Part shown: one piece after another, positions 51,419 through 61,559 of the stretch | How positions within the stretch are numbered: position 1 is the stretch's first letter | Layout: each line of letters opens with the position of its first letter | Source: Natrinema longum | GTDB lineage: Archaea; Halobacteriota; Halobacteria; Halobacteriales; Natrialbaceae | Length of the DNA: 64,000 bases | Direction of reading: 5' to 3' | Assembly (NCBI RefSeq): GCF_017352095.1 | Contig: NZ_CP071463.1 | Span: forward strand, 620,001 to 684,000 | Notes under the pieces: model-generated | The model's input: the letters and a program-made list of their open reading frames with translations, nothing else | Database searches by the model: none | Told to the model about the DNA's origin: nothing | Program-made: the position numbers and the translations under genes

Positions 51419-52153
51419 ATGAACACTACCCAGTTGACGCCCGTGGTGCTCGCAACTGGGGCTGTGCTCGTCGTCCTGACGACCTATCCGTATCTGGCGA
51501 CCGCGATCGCCTACCGGGACCGCGACAACGGCCTCTCGTACATTCTGTTTCTCATGGGCGTCGCGGTCTGGAACGGCTTGTTTGCCGCACAGGTCCTCGA
51601 TCCGAGCCCGGTCGTGAAAGGGTTCTTCTTCAGTATCGCGACGCTGGGAGCCGTCTTGGCCGGGCTGGGGTGGTTGTTGTTCGCCAGCACGGCCAGCAGC
51701 ACGCCGGCGCTTCCCGCTCAGCGGACGGTCTATCGGCTCGTCGCACTGCTGGCCGGCCTCGAGATCGCGCTCGCGATAACCAACCCGGCACACGCGCTGT
51801 ACTGGGATATTCCAGGGAAAACGGCTGCCACACTGGCCTTTACCGTGATCGAACCCAACGTCGGCTACTGGCTGCATACGGCGTTTCTCGTCGCGTTGTT
51901 CGGAGCCGGATCAGTCCTCTTTGGCCTCGCCTGGCGACGCGGGACCGACGTTCGATACACGCGCACCTACGCTCTCGCCGGGGCCGCGACGACCGTCGCG
52001 ATCGTCGGCAGCAACGTCTTCCTCGCCGGAACCGCATCGATCGCGCCGCTGATCGCCGGCGCACTCACGACGATCGGCTGGGTGCAAGCCCAGCAGAAAC
52101 GATACCTCCGGCTCCCCCTCCCGTATCGCTGGATCGGGAACTTTCTGCGTTGA
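51419..52153 (+). CDS. Stand-alone 7TM sensor module without kinase
   Basis: A 244-residue membrane protein with seven hydrophobic segments: about 8-28, 38-56, 66-86, 102-118, 138-158, 173-192 and 195-212. It has the loop pattern of the histidine-kinase N-terminal 7TM module (IEPNVGYWLHTAF corresponds to SEPNVGLFVHLGY in the kinase at 37218). It stops at IGNFLR, where the kinases continue into PAS. So it is a receptor with no output domain, which must signal through partners or have another job. The TATA box fixes ATG 51419; the longer open frame upstream is antisense to tyrA. Confidence 0.75.
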   Translation: MNTTQLTPVVLATGAVLVVLTTYPYLATAIAYRDRDNGLSYILFLMGVAVWNGLFAAQVLDPSPVVKGFFFSIATLGAVLAGLGWLLFASTASSTPALPAQRTVYRLVALLAGLEIALAITNPAHALYWDIPGKTAATLAFTVIEPNVGYWLHTAFLVALFGAGSVLFGLAWRRGTDVRYTRTYALAGAATTVAIVGSNVFLAGTASIAPLIAGALTTIGWVQAQQKRYLRLPLPYRWIGNFLR

Positions 52154-52229
52154 GATCGTACTCGGAGCGACCGGGAAAATCAGCGGATTCGAACCACGAT
52201 ATTTCAAGGCTCGAGTCCGAATCCCGACT

Positions 52230-53276
52230 ATGGAACGAATCGGAGTCGTCGGCGCGGGAGCGGCCGCGGCGGCCGCAACCGAGGGGCTCGAGCGAACGGC
52301 GGCCGAGACGGAGATCACGGTCCTCGAGAAATCACGCGGGCTCTGCGGGCGGGCCGCGACGAGGCGTCGGGACGACGTCGTCTACGACTACGGGGCGAAC
52401 TACGTCACGTCCGACGACGAACGGGTCGTCGACCTGTTGACCGAAACCGTCGACGCCGACGGGCTGGTCGACATCACCGACCCGGTGTGGACGTTTGACC
52501 GGGACGGCGACGTTTCGCCGGGCGAGGACCGCGACGGGCACAAGTGGACCTACCGACAGGGATTGACACAGATCGCAAAGCGGCTGTTCGATCGAACCGA
52601 CGCGACCATCCACCGGGAGACCCGGATCGAGACGCTGCACCGAACCGCCGACGGCGAGGACGGCGTCTGGCACCTCGAGGACACCGACGGGACCCGCTGG
52701 GGCCCGTTCGAGACGCTCCTCTTGAGCCCGCCGGCACCACAGACCGCCTCGCTCCTCCGCTCGGCCGACTGGGACGCCGACGAACGCGACCGCCTCGTCG
52801 AGGCCGTCGAGGGGGTTCCCTATCGGACGGTCTGGACCGGAGTCTTTCACTATCCCTTCGAACTCGAGCGACCCTACTACGCGCTCGTGAACACCGACAA
52901 AGACCACGAAATCGGCTGGATCGGCCGCGAGGAGTGCAAACCCGGTCACGTCCCCGACGGCGAGTCGCTGCTGATCGTCCAGGCCAACCACGAGTGGTCG
53001 GTCGACCGGTACGACGAGCCACCGGCGGCGAACGAAGAGCGCCTCGCGGCGCTGACCGCCGACCTCCTCGACGACCAGCGCCTGCGTGACCCCGACTGGA
53101 CCGACCACCAGGGGTGGCGGTACGCGTTACCCGAAGCCGCCGTCCCAGAGGGTCCCTTGCAGCGTGCTCAGGCGGCGGGGCTGTACTGTCTGGGCGACTG
53201 GGTTGCCGGCGAGGCGCGACTCCACGCAGCGCTCCGGAACGGGATCGAAACCGCCGAGCAAATATCGACCGCATAA
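52230..53276 (+). CDS. Renalase-like FAD-dependent oxidoreductase
   Basis: A 348-residue flavoprotein. The dinucleotide motif is GVVGAGAAAAAATEGLE, followed by TVLEKSRGLCGRAATRR. YDYGANYVT is the second FAD contact. The C-terminal GLYCLGDWVAGEARLHAALRNGIETAEQI is the closing FAD motif. The substrate is unknown; renalase proper oxidises isomeric NAD(P)H. GATATTTC at 52199-52206 is a TATA-like element about 27 bases upstream. It converges with trkA (3 bases). Confidence 0.83.
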   Translation: MERIGVVGAGAAAAAATEGLERTAAETEITVLEKSRGLCGRAATRRRDDVVYDYGANYVTSDDERVVDLLTETVDADGLVDITDPVWTFDRDGDVSPGEDRDGHKWTYRQGLTQIAKRLFDRTDATIHRETRIETLHRTADGEDGVWHLEDTDGTRWGPFETLLLSPPAPQTASLLRSADWDADERDRLVEAVEGVPYRTVWTGVFHYPFELERPYYALVNTDKDHEIGWIGREECKPGHVPDGESLLIVQANHEWSVDRYDEPPAANEERLAALTADLLDDQRLRDPDWTDHQGWRYALPEAAVPEGPLQRAQAAGLYCLGDWVAGEARLHAALRNGIETAEQISTA

Positions 53277-53279
53277 CGG

Positions 53280-54617
53280 TCACAACGCCTCGATCACCGT
53301 CTCCAGCACGTCGGTATCGACGAAGACGACCACGTGGTCGCCGGCTTCGACTATCGTCTCGCCACGTGGGGTGATCAACTCCCCGTCGCGACTGATCGCG
53401 CCGACGACCACGGCAGCGGGCAGGCCGGCCATCGCGTCCTGAATCCGTCGCTCGAAGAGGACGCTATCGGCGTCGACTTCGATCTCGAGGACCTCCGCGC
53501 GATCGGACTCGAGCATGGCGACGTTTTCGGTCCGCTGCTTGCGGGTGAATCGAGTGATCTCTTCGGAGGTGACGAGCCTGGGATTGACGGCCACGTCGAT
53601 GCCGACCGTCTCGAAGAGGTCGACGTATTCGCCGGACTCGACGATCCCGATGGTTCGTTTGACGCCGATCCGCTTTGCCAGCAGGGAGACGAGCAGGTTC
53701 TTCTCGTCGCTCTCGAGGGCAGCCACGACGATGTCGGAGTCGTCGACGTGTTCCCGGACGAGGAAGTCGATATCCGTCGCGTCGCTTTCCAGGACCAGCG
53801 TCCCCGGCAACTGCTCGGCCAGTTCCCGCGCCCGCCCGGGATCGCGCTCGACCAGTCGCGGCTCGAGTCCCTCCGCTTCGAAGAGTCGCGCCGCCTGGTA
53901 GCCGATATCCGTCCCGCCGACGACGACGATCTCGCGTGCGTCCTCGAGCGTCGGTTCCGGCGACAGCGAACCCGCGAACGCACGGACGCTCTCCTTGGAG
54001 CCGATGACGACCACGGCATCGCCGTCCCTGATCTCGGTGTCGCCCTGGGGAATGATGACGTCGCTATCACGCAGCAAGGCTGCGAAGGTCAGTGCCTCGA
54101 ATCGGTCGGCCTCGGAGACCGTCTCACCGGCGATCGGGCTGTCGGATCCGATCTCGAACTCGGCCATCCGAACGAGCCCGTCGGCGAACGTTTCGACGTC
54201 GTGTGCCCCGGGAAGGCCGGCGATCCGGACGATCGTCTCGGCGGTCTGCAGGTTGGTGCTGACCATGAAATCGACGCCGAACGCCCCCTCGGACTGCGTC
54301 CAAGTCCCGAACAACGTCGTCTTCCTGACCCGAGCGATCGTGAACGGATCGCTGACCGCCTTCGCCGCACCGCAGACGACGATGTTGGTCTCGTCGATGT
54401 CAGTGCTCGCGATGACCATATCCGCCCGCTCGATGCCGGCGTCCCTGAGCGTCTCGATCGAGGTGCCGTCACCCTCCATCGCGAGTACGTCGTGGGAGTA
54501 GGTGATCGAACTAATCCGATCGGGGTCCGTATCGATCACGACCACGTGGTGATCGTCGTCGAGGCTCGCCGCGATGTTCGAGCCAACGTCGCCCGCACCG
54601 ACGACGAGCACACGCAT
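53280..54617 (-). CDS. trkA: Trk system potassium transporter, NAD-binding subunit TrkA
   Basis: A 445-residue protein with two RCK repeats. The first nucleotide site is RVLVVGAGDVGSNIAASL, the second EIVVVGGTDIGYQAARLFEA. Each is followed by a TrkA-C domain, the last ending VEAGDHVVVFVDTDVLE. It forms the cytoplasmic ring that gates TrkH in response to NADH/ATP. Here it is unlinked to trkH, which lies 13 kb upstream, as often in haloarchaea with several Trk genes. Confidence 0.94.
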   Translation of the reverse strand: MRVLVVGAGDVGSNIAASLDDDHHVVVIDTDPDRISSITYSHDVLAMEGDGTSIETLRDAGIERADMVIASTDIDETNIVVCGAAKAVSDPFTIARVRKTTLFGTWTQSEGAFGVDFMVSTNLQTAETIVRIAGLPGAHDVETFADGLVRMAEFEIGSDSPIAGETVSEADRFEALTFAALLRDSDVIIPQGDTEIRDGDAVVVIGSKESVRAFAGSLSPEPTLEDAREIVVVGGTDIGYQAARLFEAEGLEPRLVERDPGRARELAEQLPGTLVLESDATDIDFLVREHVDDSDIVVAALESDEKNLLVSLLAKRIGVKRTIGIVESGEYVDLFETVGIDVAVNPRLVTSEEITRFTRKQRTENVAMLESDRAEVLEIEVDADSVLFERRIQDAMAGLPAAVVVGAISRDGELITPRGETIVEAGDHVVVFVDTDVLETVIEAL

Positions 54618-54722
54618 CAGGCGTTCACCCGCGGATATCGCAGCTGTGTGCTAGTCCTTCGATCGGTCATACTGGAGTCGTCACTACCGAACAGCAAGTG
54701 AATTGTGCCTGATCGAGCCGTC

Positions 54723-55244
54723 TCAGGGCAGTTCGTGAACCGTCAACTCGACCTCGCGCCTGCGGCCCTCGATATCCGCGACCAGTCGTTCGACGACGGT
54801 CCGGGCTTCCTCGAGTAGCTTGGGCTCGACCTTCTCGATGACCCAGTCCAGCGAAACGAACCGCGGGAGGGAGATCGCGTTTTTGTCGGCCGAGTAGGGG
54901 TCATAGCGAGCCTCGAAGAAGATCCGACTCGCCGTCTCAACGTCCGGCGGCGCGGCCTCCGGCTCCGGTCTCACGCGCCACTCGCCGTGGGCGTCGATAT
55001 CGTTGACCAGCTGCCACGACAGCGATTCCGGGGCCGAAATATCGGTCACCCTCGAACGAGCCGTATAGCTGAGTTTCCACCACGCCAACTCGAGGTCGTA
55101 GACGGAGCCGACGTCGCCGTCGCCGTCGACCCGGACCTCTCGAAGGTGGTCCGTATAGCGGGGGTAGTCGGTAAAGGAGCGCACGTACGGAAAGACCTCC
55201 TCGGGCGACCGATGGGCGAGCGTACTGAGGAGAATTCTGTCCAC
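54723..55244 (-). CDS. SRPBCC / COQ10-type lipid-binding protein
   Basis: A 173-residue START-like protein starting at GTG 55244. It has the pattern HRSPEEVFPYVRSFTDYPRYTDHL, then beta strands and a C-terminal helix VIEKVEPKLLEEARTVVERLV that closes the pocket. The COQ10-like branch binds quinones or other hydrophobic ligands and aids electron transport. Cytoplasmic. The ligand is unknown. It has 105 bases to trkA and is divergent from tgtA. Confidence 0.8.
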   Translation of the reverse strand: MDRILLSTLAHRSPEEVFPYVRSFTDYPRYTDHLREVRVDGDGDVGSVYDLELAWWKLSYTARSRVTDISAPESLSWQLVNDIDAHGEWRVRPEPEAAPPDVETASRIFFEARYDPYSADKNAISLPRFVSLDWVIEKVEPKLLEEARTVVERLVADIEGRRREVELTVHELP

Positions 55245-55449
55245 GCCAGCCCTAGGAGCCGTTCGAAAGTAAGGATTGTCATACTATCGGCGGGGACTGG
55301 CTCACTCGCCCGCCTCACGGCGCGCATCGGCCACGCGCGCCCTGGATCGATACGCCGTCGCGTCCTGCGGACGACGGATTCGGGTATCTCGATGGCTGAT
55401 CGGCCGGAAACCTTCATTGACTTACGTCCGAGGACCCAACGGACGGTCG

Positions 55450-56943
55450 ATGCGCGATTGCTTCGAAGTCCGGGACACCGACGCCGGCGGCCGTATCGGG
55501 GAGCTTACCGTTCCCCGCGCCGACGCCACCGTCGAAACCCCGGCCCTCCTCCCGGTTATCAACCCGAATCTGGATACGCTCAGCCCTCGTCGACTCGCCA
55601 CGGAGTTCGGCGCGGAGATCCTCATTACGAACTCCTACATCATCCACGGCGACGACGATCTCCGTGAGCGCGCCCTCGAGGAGGGCCTCCACGAACTCCT
55701 GGATTTCCCCGGCGCGATCATGACCGACTCCGGGTCGTTCCAGCTGTCGGAATACGGCTCCATCGACGTCACGACCGAGGAGATCCTCGCGTTTCAGCGC
55801 GAGATCGGCTCCGACATCGCCACGCCGGTCGACATTCCGACCCCACCGGACGTCTCCCGCGAGCGCGCCGAATCCGACCTCGAGACCACCCAGGACCGAC
55901 TCGAGATCGCCGACGCCGCCGATACGGGTGAGATGCTCGTCAGCGCCCCCGTTCAGGGCTCGACGTATCCGGCGCTACGCGAGCGAGCCGGTCGCCACGC
56001 CGACGGGACCGGACTCGACGTGTTTCCGGTCGGCGCGGTCGTCCCGCTGATGAACGACTACCGGTACGACGACATGATCGACGTCGTCGCTGCCGCCAAA
56101 CGCGGACTCGGTGCCGACGCGCCCGTTCATCTCTTCGGTGCCGGTCACCCCATGATGTTCGCCCTCGCCGTCGCGATGGGCTGTGACCTGTTCGACTCGG
56201 CAGCGTACGCGCTCTACGCGCGAGACGACCGCTACCTGACGGTCCGTGGGACGCGAGCCCTCGAGGACCTCGAGTACCTCCCCTGTTCCTGTGCGGTCTG
56301 TACCGACCACTCCCCGGCCGACCTCCGCGGACTTCCCGACCGCGAGCGCGAATCGGAACTCGCCGCGCACAACCTCCACGTCACCTTCGCCGAAATCCGG
56401 CGGATCAAGCAGGCGATCCGCGCCGGCAACCTGCTGGAACTCGTCGAGCAACGCGCCCGGGCCCACCCGACGATGCTCGATGGCTATCGCACCCTGCTCG
56501 ATCACGCCGCACAACTCGAGCGCTCGGATCCGGTCTCGAAGGGGTCGTTTTTCTACACCTCCCACGAGAGCGCTCGGCGGCCCGAAGTCGTTCGCCACCA
56601 CGACCGCCTCACACGGCTGTCCGTCCCGGACAGGCTATTGCTCACTGAAGGGGACGCCCCGCGGGGCGACGAGTTCGACGACGCTTGGCGCGTCGAGCCA
56701 CCGTTTGGCCCCTTCCCGCGGGCGCTCTCGAAGAGCTATCCGCTCACCGCCGAAGTTCCCGCACGGACGGATCGGGCTGCCCTCGCGGCCGCGGCCGACG
56801 GTGTCGCACGACTCGTCGAGACGAACCCCGAGACTGCCGTGACGCTCGCTCACCGGGGTTGGCCGGCGGACGTTCGCGACCGGCTTCCCGACGGCATCGC
56901 ACTCGTCGATCTCACTGCGGCCGACCGGAATCGCAATCGGTGA
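55450..56943 (+). CDS. tgtA: tRNA-guanine(15) transglycosylase
   Basis: A 497-residue archaeal TGT, without the PUA domain found in shorter fusions. It swaps G15 in tRNA for preQ0, the first step towards archaeosine. Family marks are MTDSGSFQ with the general-base Asp, [11 protein letters not shown] with the nucleophile Asp, [11 protein letters not shown] (preQ0 pocket), and the zinc site CSCAVC followed by His in [12 protein letters not shown]. The C-terminal part (about 370-497) is the archaeal-specific region. ATG 55450 matches family starts; the open frame from 55276 is not conserved. arcS follows 2.8 kb on. Confidence 0.95.
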   Translation: MRDCFEVRDTDAGGRIGELTVPRADATVETPALLPVINPNLDTLSPRRLATEFGAEILITNSYIIHGDDDLRERALEEGLHELLDFPGAIMTDSGSFQLSEYGSIDVTTEEILAFQREIGSDIATPVDIPTPPDVSRERAESDLETTQDRLEIADAADTGEMLVSAPVQGSTYPALRERAGRHADGTGLDVFPVGAVVPLMNDYRYDDMIDVVAAAKRGLGADAPVHLFGAGHPMMFALAVAMGCDLFDSAAYALYARDDRYLTVRGTRALEDLEYLPCSCAVCTDHSPADLRGLPDRERESELAAHNLHVTFAEIRRIKQAIRAGNLLELVEQRARAHPTMLDGYRTLLDHAAQLERSDPVSKGSFFYTSHESARRPEVVRHHDRLTRLSVPDRLLLTEGDAPRGDEFDDAWRVEPPFGPFPRALSKSYPLTAEVPARTDRAALAAAADGVARLVETNPETAVTLAHRGWPADVRDRLPDGIALVDLTAADRNRNR

Positions 56944-57034
56944 CAGTCACTGAACGCCCACTCGGCGACCGCTCGCCCGTCGACGGCCGACCGGGACCGG
57001 AACATCGAAGACCCAGGCGGCAGCCGGTTGCGGT

Positions 57035-57391
57035 ATGCTCGGGCAAGTCGCACTCGCCGGTGGCGTCGTCCTCGCGCTCGTGATCGCATCGGTGCTGTTC
57101 AAACGGATCCGCGGCGGCTCCGCGGACCAGCGGCGCTCTCGGAAACGCCACAGGGAGGCCCAGGAACGCGAGCCACCGATCGATATCGGCGATGTCGAAG
57201 AGGTCGCCATCCGCGAATTCACTGACCATCACTCCGGGGAGCGACGTGCGGTCGGGAAAATAGAGGGCTTTGTCGTCTTCGTCGAGGACATCCCAGACCA
57301 CTGCGAACCGACGGACGTGCTCCGGATCAAGGTCCTGTCGTTCAACCGCGGTCAGACGTCCGCGACGGCGACGTGCCTCGAGACGGTCTGA
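57035..57391 (+). CDS. Membrane-anchored TRAM-domain protein
   Basis: A 118-residue protein. An N-terminal helix (about 5-21; VALAGGVVLALVIASVLF) is followed by a basic, Arg-rich linker (KRIRGGSADQRRSRKRH). The TRAM domain covers about 58-118, including VGKIEGFVVFVEDIPDHCEPTDVLRIKVLSFNRGQTSATAT. TRAM domains bind RNA; in archaea free TRAM proteins act as RNA chaperones. This one would sit at the membrane, which is less usual. It lies between tgtA and the PGF-CTERM gene. Confidence 0.85.
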   Translation: MLGQVALAGGVVLALVIASVLFKRIRGGSADQRRSRKRHREAQEREPPIDIGDVEEVAIREFTDHHSGERRAVGKIEGFVVFVEDIPDHCEPTDVLRIKVLSFNRGQTSATATCLETV

Positions 57392-57480
57392 GACGCGAGG
57401 AACGGGACTGTCGGTACTCCTGGGGGTCGATCGTGCGCAAAAATACGAGTTCGGGTCGATCGTGACGGTCGTCCGCTGTG

Positions 57481-59493
57481 TTAGGCCTGCCGTCGGAGCA
57501 CGAGCGCCGTCAGCAGCCCTGCGATCGCCGTGACACCGACTCCGAAGCCGGGGACGGTATCGCTGCCGCCGTCTCCGTCGCCGCTTTCGTTGCTTTCGCT
57601 GCTTTTCTCGGAGGCGACGCCGAGATACTCGCTCATGGCGTCAGTGTCCGGTTCCGGGAACTCTTCGTCCCACTCGCCGGCCTCGTGGACCGTCGTCTCG
57701 GAACCGACCACGTCGAGGTGTTCGATGTCGGACTTGGTGGCCGACTCGGTGTCGACACCCATGTCGTCGACGTAGACGTACAGCGACGTGCTGTTACCGG
57801 CGGACCCGGATGCCATCCCGCTGATGGACACGCTGTCGCTGAAGGTGTCCGCAACCTTGCTCATGTTCTCGAACTTCGCTCCGCCTTCGACGCGGACCGT
57901 CCCGTCGGCGATGTTACCGTCCACCCGGGCGACCTCGAGTTCGGACTCCGACAGTGCCGTCATGAACTCGTCGGTGTCCGAGGACATCGTCGTCGGGTTG
58001 TTCTGGACCGAGTTGGCCCACGAATTGATCGCCTGACTGGCCATATCCTCGGCTTCGATTTCGAACTGTGCGTCGACCGCGAGTTCGTCGCCGTCGGTGT
58101 TCGCCGTCAGGCTAAAGCTCACGTCGTTCTGTGGGTCGACGTCGTTGGCCTCGAGTTCGTCGATGTAAGCGGCCCAGTTTTCCGTGTTACTCGACAGTTC
58201 GGCGTCGAGTTCCATCTTCTGATCGGAGGTCTGCTCGACCGATGCGCTCCACTTGATTTCCGACTGGAGATCCACCGCCTGCTGGGCTTCGAGCGCCGTG
58301 CGGGCATCCTCGAGGTCCTCCTGGGCCATCTCCTCACTCATCGACGACGCCTCCGCCAGATCGATCATCGCAAGCGAGAGTTCGCCGTAGTTGTCGATGG
58401 CGATGTCCCACTCGGCGTCCATCGAACCGCCGCTCGTGGCCATCGAGAACTCGAAGGTCTGGATCTCGAGGTCGGTGACGGTGCCGGCGACCTCCGCGGC
58501 TTCCGACTGGCTCAGATCGTACTCCTCGCTGTTGGCCAGCACGGTCGTGAGTTGCTGTTCGATACCGTCGTCGATTCCGGTGTACTCGACGGTAAACTCG
58601 AGTTCGAGCTTGTGTTGACCGGAACTGCGTTCTTCGAAGTTGTAGTTCGAGATCTCGATTTCGCTCGTTCCACCGAGATCCGTGGCGAGGCTGCCGTACT
58701 GTTGTTGGAGCGTCTGCTCGGCTTGCTCACGGGTTTCCCACTGGCTTGCCGACCAGTCGTAGACGCCCCGCTCCTGGGTCACGTCGAGCGTGTAGCCGTC
58801 GCTCGTATCGTTGAGTGAGAGATCGAGGCTCTCTCCCTCGCTGTTGGCTCCCGTCATCGCGCCCGCCGCTCCGTCGGCGGAGACGGAGCCGCTCGTCTCG
58901 AAGCGATCCGCGGTCGCAGTAATCTGGCCGTCCGTATCGACGGTGCCGGCGGCCCCACCCTGGCTTTCGAACGTGCCGGTGGCGGTCGCCTCGAACTCGT
59001 TCGTCTCGTCGGTGACCTCACCGGAGGCGTCGAGTTCGAAGTTCTCGACTTCCTCGGGCTGTTCCATCACGAACGAGCCGTCGCCGGAGAACCCGCTCTG
59101 ATCGAGGACTGCCGAGAAGTTCGCTTCCTGGAACTCCTCGTCTTGATCCTCGATATCGTCGACGACCAGCATGTAGGCCAGCCCTTCGCTGACATCCATG
59201 CCGAGGTCGATTTGGTTGACGTCACCCTCGTCGTCGTCGTACTGAAGCACGGCGCTCCCGTTCTCACCGAGGTAGACCTCGTCGGCCGGATCGCGCTCCG
59301 AATCGACCTGCGAAACCGAGTCGTACGATTCGGCGATCTCCGGCGATTCCGCCGCTTCAGCGGTCGTCGTCATTCCACTGTTGACGACCGGCATTCCGAT
59401 CGTCGCTACTCCAACTGCAGCAACCAGAAGGACGGCGAGCAATGCCCGATAGCCGCCTCCTGACCGCAATCTCGAGTCTGATTCCGATGGCAT
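57481..59493 (-). CDS. Secreted PGF-CTERM surface protein
   Basis: A 670-residue exported protein. A Sec signal with an extended N-region covers about 1-47 (hydrophobic core ALLAVLLVAAVGVATIGMPV). The body is beta-rich and highly acidic, with Gln/Ser/Glu stretches. The C-terminus is TVPGFGVGVTAIAGLLTALVLRRQA, a canonical PGF-CTERM signal: archaeosortase cuts it and attaches the protein to a membrane lipid. A Ser/Glu/Gly/Asp linker precedes it. It is therefore a cell-surface protein of unknown function. ATG 59493 is placed by the TATA box at 59515-59524. Confidence 0.87.
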   Translation of the reverse strand: MPSESDSRLRSGGGYRALLAVLLVAAVGVATIGMPVVNSGMTTTAEAAESPEIAESYDSVSQVDSERDPADEVYLGENGSAVLQYDDDEGDVNQIDLGMDVSEGLAYMLVVDDIEDQDEEFQEANFSAVLDQSGFSGDGSFVMEQPEEVENFELDASGEVTDETNEFEATATGTFESQGGAAGTVDTDGQITATADRFETSGSVSADGAAGAMTGANSEGESLDLSLNDTSDGYTLDVTQERGVYDWSASQWETREQAEQTLQQQYGSLATDLGGTSEIEISNYNFEERSSGQHKLELEFTVEYTGIDDGIEQQLTTVLANSEEYDLSQSEAAEVAGTVTDLEIQTFEFSMATSGGSMDAEWDIAIDNYGELSLAMIDLAEASSMSEEMAQEDLEDARTALEAQQAVDLQSEIKWSASVEQTSDQKMELDAELSSNTENWAAYIDELEANDVDPQNDVSFSLTANTDGDELAVDAQFEIEAEDMASQAINSWANSVQNNPTTMSSDTDEFMTALSESELEVARVDGNIADGTVRVEGGAKFENMSKVADTFSDSVSISGMASGSAGNSTSLYVYVDDMGVDTESATKSDIEHLDVVGSETTVHEAGEWDEEFPEPDTDAMSEYLGVASEKSSESNESGDGDGGSDTVPGFGVGVTAIAGLLTALVLRRQA

Positions 59494-59514
59494 ACTTTGA
59501 CCTCCCACTGGAGA

Positions 59515-59524
59515 GGTATAAAGG
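59515..59524 (-). promoter_or_regulatory. TATA box of the PGF-CTERM protein gene
   Basis: CCTTTATACC on the minus strand, 22-31 bases before the ATG at 59493. Confidence 0.55.
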
Positions 59525-59780
59525 TTAATTTTCCCAAATATCCGGGGATGGTTTCTGTCCCCGTCGAGAACAATGCAGCGACTAACAGTCAGGATGAACG
59601 ACGAGTGTGCTGTCGGACAGAACACGCTCGATGCGACGGTTTCTGAGTCGGCCGTAAGAAGCCGGATCTCGTCTCGATCCAGTTTCCGAGGACAGAGACG
59701 CGTCCGCGATCGCGTCAACCGGTGCGCTCCCCGGCCCCGCGTATCGACACCCTCTTTCGCCCGCCCCGATCATATCGGGT

Positions 59781-61532
59781 ATGACCGATCACTTCGAAGT
59801 ACACGAGCGCGACGGGGCCGCGCGCGTGGGCGAACTCCGCCTCTCGTCGTCGCGTTCGACGCCGTCACTCGTCGACGACGTCCTCGAGGACGCGGGCTCG
59901 CTCTGGAGCGAGGACCGCGAACTCCCCGACGGCGACGGTTCGAAACTCACGGTGCTCCCCCATCGAGCGTTCCCCGGCGGCACCGCCGAGGAAGTCCGAG
60001 AGTCGTTCGCCGTCGACTCCCCTGACGTCGACTATCCGAGCGTCGCCGTCGTCTCGAGCGAGAGCGCCGACGACCACGGGACGGACGCCTACGCCGTCTC
60101 GGACGTCCAGTCCGTGATGGGCCACGGCGCGGCGCTGGTCGAGGCCGTCGTGAACGTTCGCGAGGCGATTCCCACCGACACCGCCCTGCTGTTCTCGGGG
60201 GTCGCCACTCCGCGAAACGTCGCCGTGCTCGCCTACGCCGGCGTCGACCTCTTCGACGAGACCGCAGCCGTCGTGAAAGGTACCGAAGGCCGCTATCTCA
60301 CGACCGACGAAGCGTACTTCCTCGAGGACCTCGAGGAACTCCCCTGCTCGTGTCCCGCCTGTCAGGGGCCCCGCGAGGAGTTCACTCGCGAGGACTGTGC
60401 CGCGCACAACGTCAACGCTCTCGAGGCCGAACTGGCGATCGTCCGCCGCCGGATTCGGGACGGCCGTCTTCGAGATTACATCGAGGGCCAGACCCGTCAC
60501 GACCAGTGGCTCACCGCCGCGATGCGCGAACTCGACTCCCAGTGGGGCTACCTCGAGGAGCGGACGCCAATCCTGCGGGACGCCCGGATCGACGCTGCGA
60601 CGTCAGACACCCTCCGCCGCGTGGAGATCCAGCGCTTCGCCGACCGGGTGACGACGCGGTACCGCAATCGCTTCCAGAATCCGCTCGTACTCGTCCCGTG
60701 TTCGGCCGCCAAGCCCTACAGCGAGTCCCAGAGCCACCGCCAGTTCCACGACGCCATCCAGTGGCGCGCCCACCTCGTTTCGATGACCAGTCCGATCGGC
60801 GTCGTCCCCCAGGAACTCGAGACGACCTACCCCGCCCAGCACTACGACACCGTCGTGACGGGTCGCTGGTCGGAAGACGAGAAACAGTTCGTGAGCGCGG
60901 TCCTGCAGCGCTACCTCGAACGAAACGAGTACCCGGAAATCATTGCCCACGTTCCCGACGAAGGCTATCGCGACATCGTCGAGCGCGTCGAGGAGGCGCT
61001 CGACCTCGAAATCACCTACACCGTCGACGAACACCCGACCGACGACGAGTCACTCGCGAACCTCTCGAGTGCGCTCTCGGGCGAGTTGAAATATTCCAAG
61101 CGCGAGCGCGAGCACAACACCGTCCGCGCCATCGCGGACTACCTGCTGGGCGACGGGGCCGGCGACGAGCTGTTCGCGGACATCCAGACGACCAGCCGCT
61201 ATCCCAAGATCCAGGTGCGCGACCCCGAAGATACCCAACTCGCGACGATGGTTCCCCAGTACGGAACGCTGTCCTTTACGCTCGCGGGCGCACGGCGCTG
61301 GCTCGAGAGCGACGCCCCTGTCAAGCGCGTCGAGATCGACGGCTTCGTTCCCCACGGCAGCGTGCTCGCGCCGGGGGTCGTCGACGCCGACGAGGACATC
61401 CGCGTCGGCGACGAGGTGATCGTCGAGGGACCGAAGGCGTTCGCCGTCGGCCGCGCCGAGATGTTCGGCCGCGAGATGGCCGAGAGTAGCCGCGGGATCG
61501 CCTGCGAGATCCGTCACGTCGAAGAAACGTGA
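59781..61532 (+). CDS. arcS: Archaeosine synthase subunit alpha
   Basis: A 583-residue ArcS. It converts preQ0 at tRNA position 15 towards archaeosine after TgtA. The N-terminal TGT-like domain retains PCSCPACQG and the His of CAAHNVNALEAEL as a zinc site. The ArcS-specific core is LVLVPCSAAKPYSESQSHRQFHDAI (Lys of PCSxxKPY is the lysine acceptor). A PUA domain closes it (about 505-580; VKRVEIDGFVPHGSVLAPGVVDADEDIRVGDEV). ATG 59781 follows a short AT-poor region. It is the pathway partner of tgtA. Confidence 0.94.
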   Translation: MTDHFEVHERDGAARVGELRLSSSRSTPSLVDDVLEDAGSLWSEDRELPDGDGSKLTVLPHRAFPGGTAEEVRESFAVDSPDVDYPSVAVVSSESADDHGTDAYAVSDVQSVMGHGAALVEAVVNVREAIPTDTALLFSGVATPRNVAVLAYAGVDLFDETAAVVKGTEGRYLTTDEAYFLEDLEELPCSCPACQGPREEFTREDCAAHNVNALEAELAIVRRRIRDGRLRDYIEGQTRHDQWLTAAMRELDSQWGYLEERTPILRDARIDAATSDTLRRVEIQRFADRVTTRYRNRFQNPLVLVPCSAAKPYSESQSHRQFHDAIQWRAHLVSMTSPIGVVPQELETTYPAQHYDTVVTGRWSEDEKQFVSAVLQRYLERNEYPEIIAHVPDEGYRDIVERVEEALDLEITYTVDEHPTDDESLANLSSALSGELKYSKREREHNTVRAIADYLLGDGAGDELFADIQTTSRYPKIQVRDPEDTQLATMVPQYGTLSFTLAGARRWLESDAPVKRVEIDGFVPHGSVLAPGVVDADEDIRVGDEVIVEGPKAFAVGRAEMFGREMAESSRGIACEIRHVEET

Positions 61533-61559
61533 CGCGGCGGAGGGAGGAAGGGAAACGGA

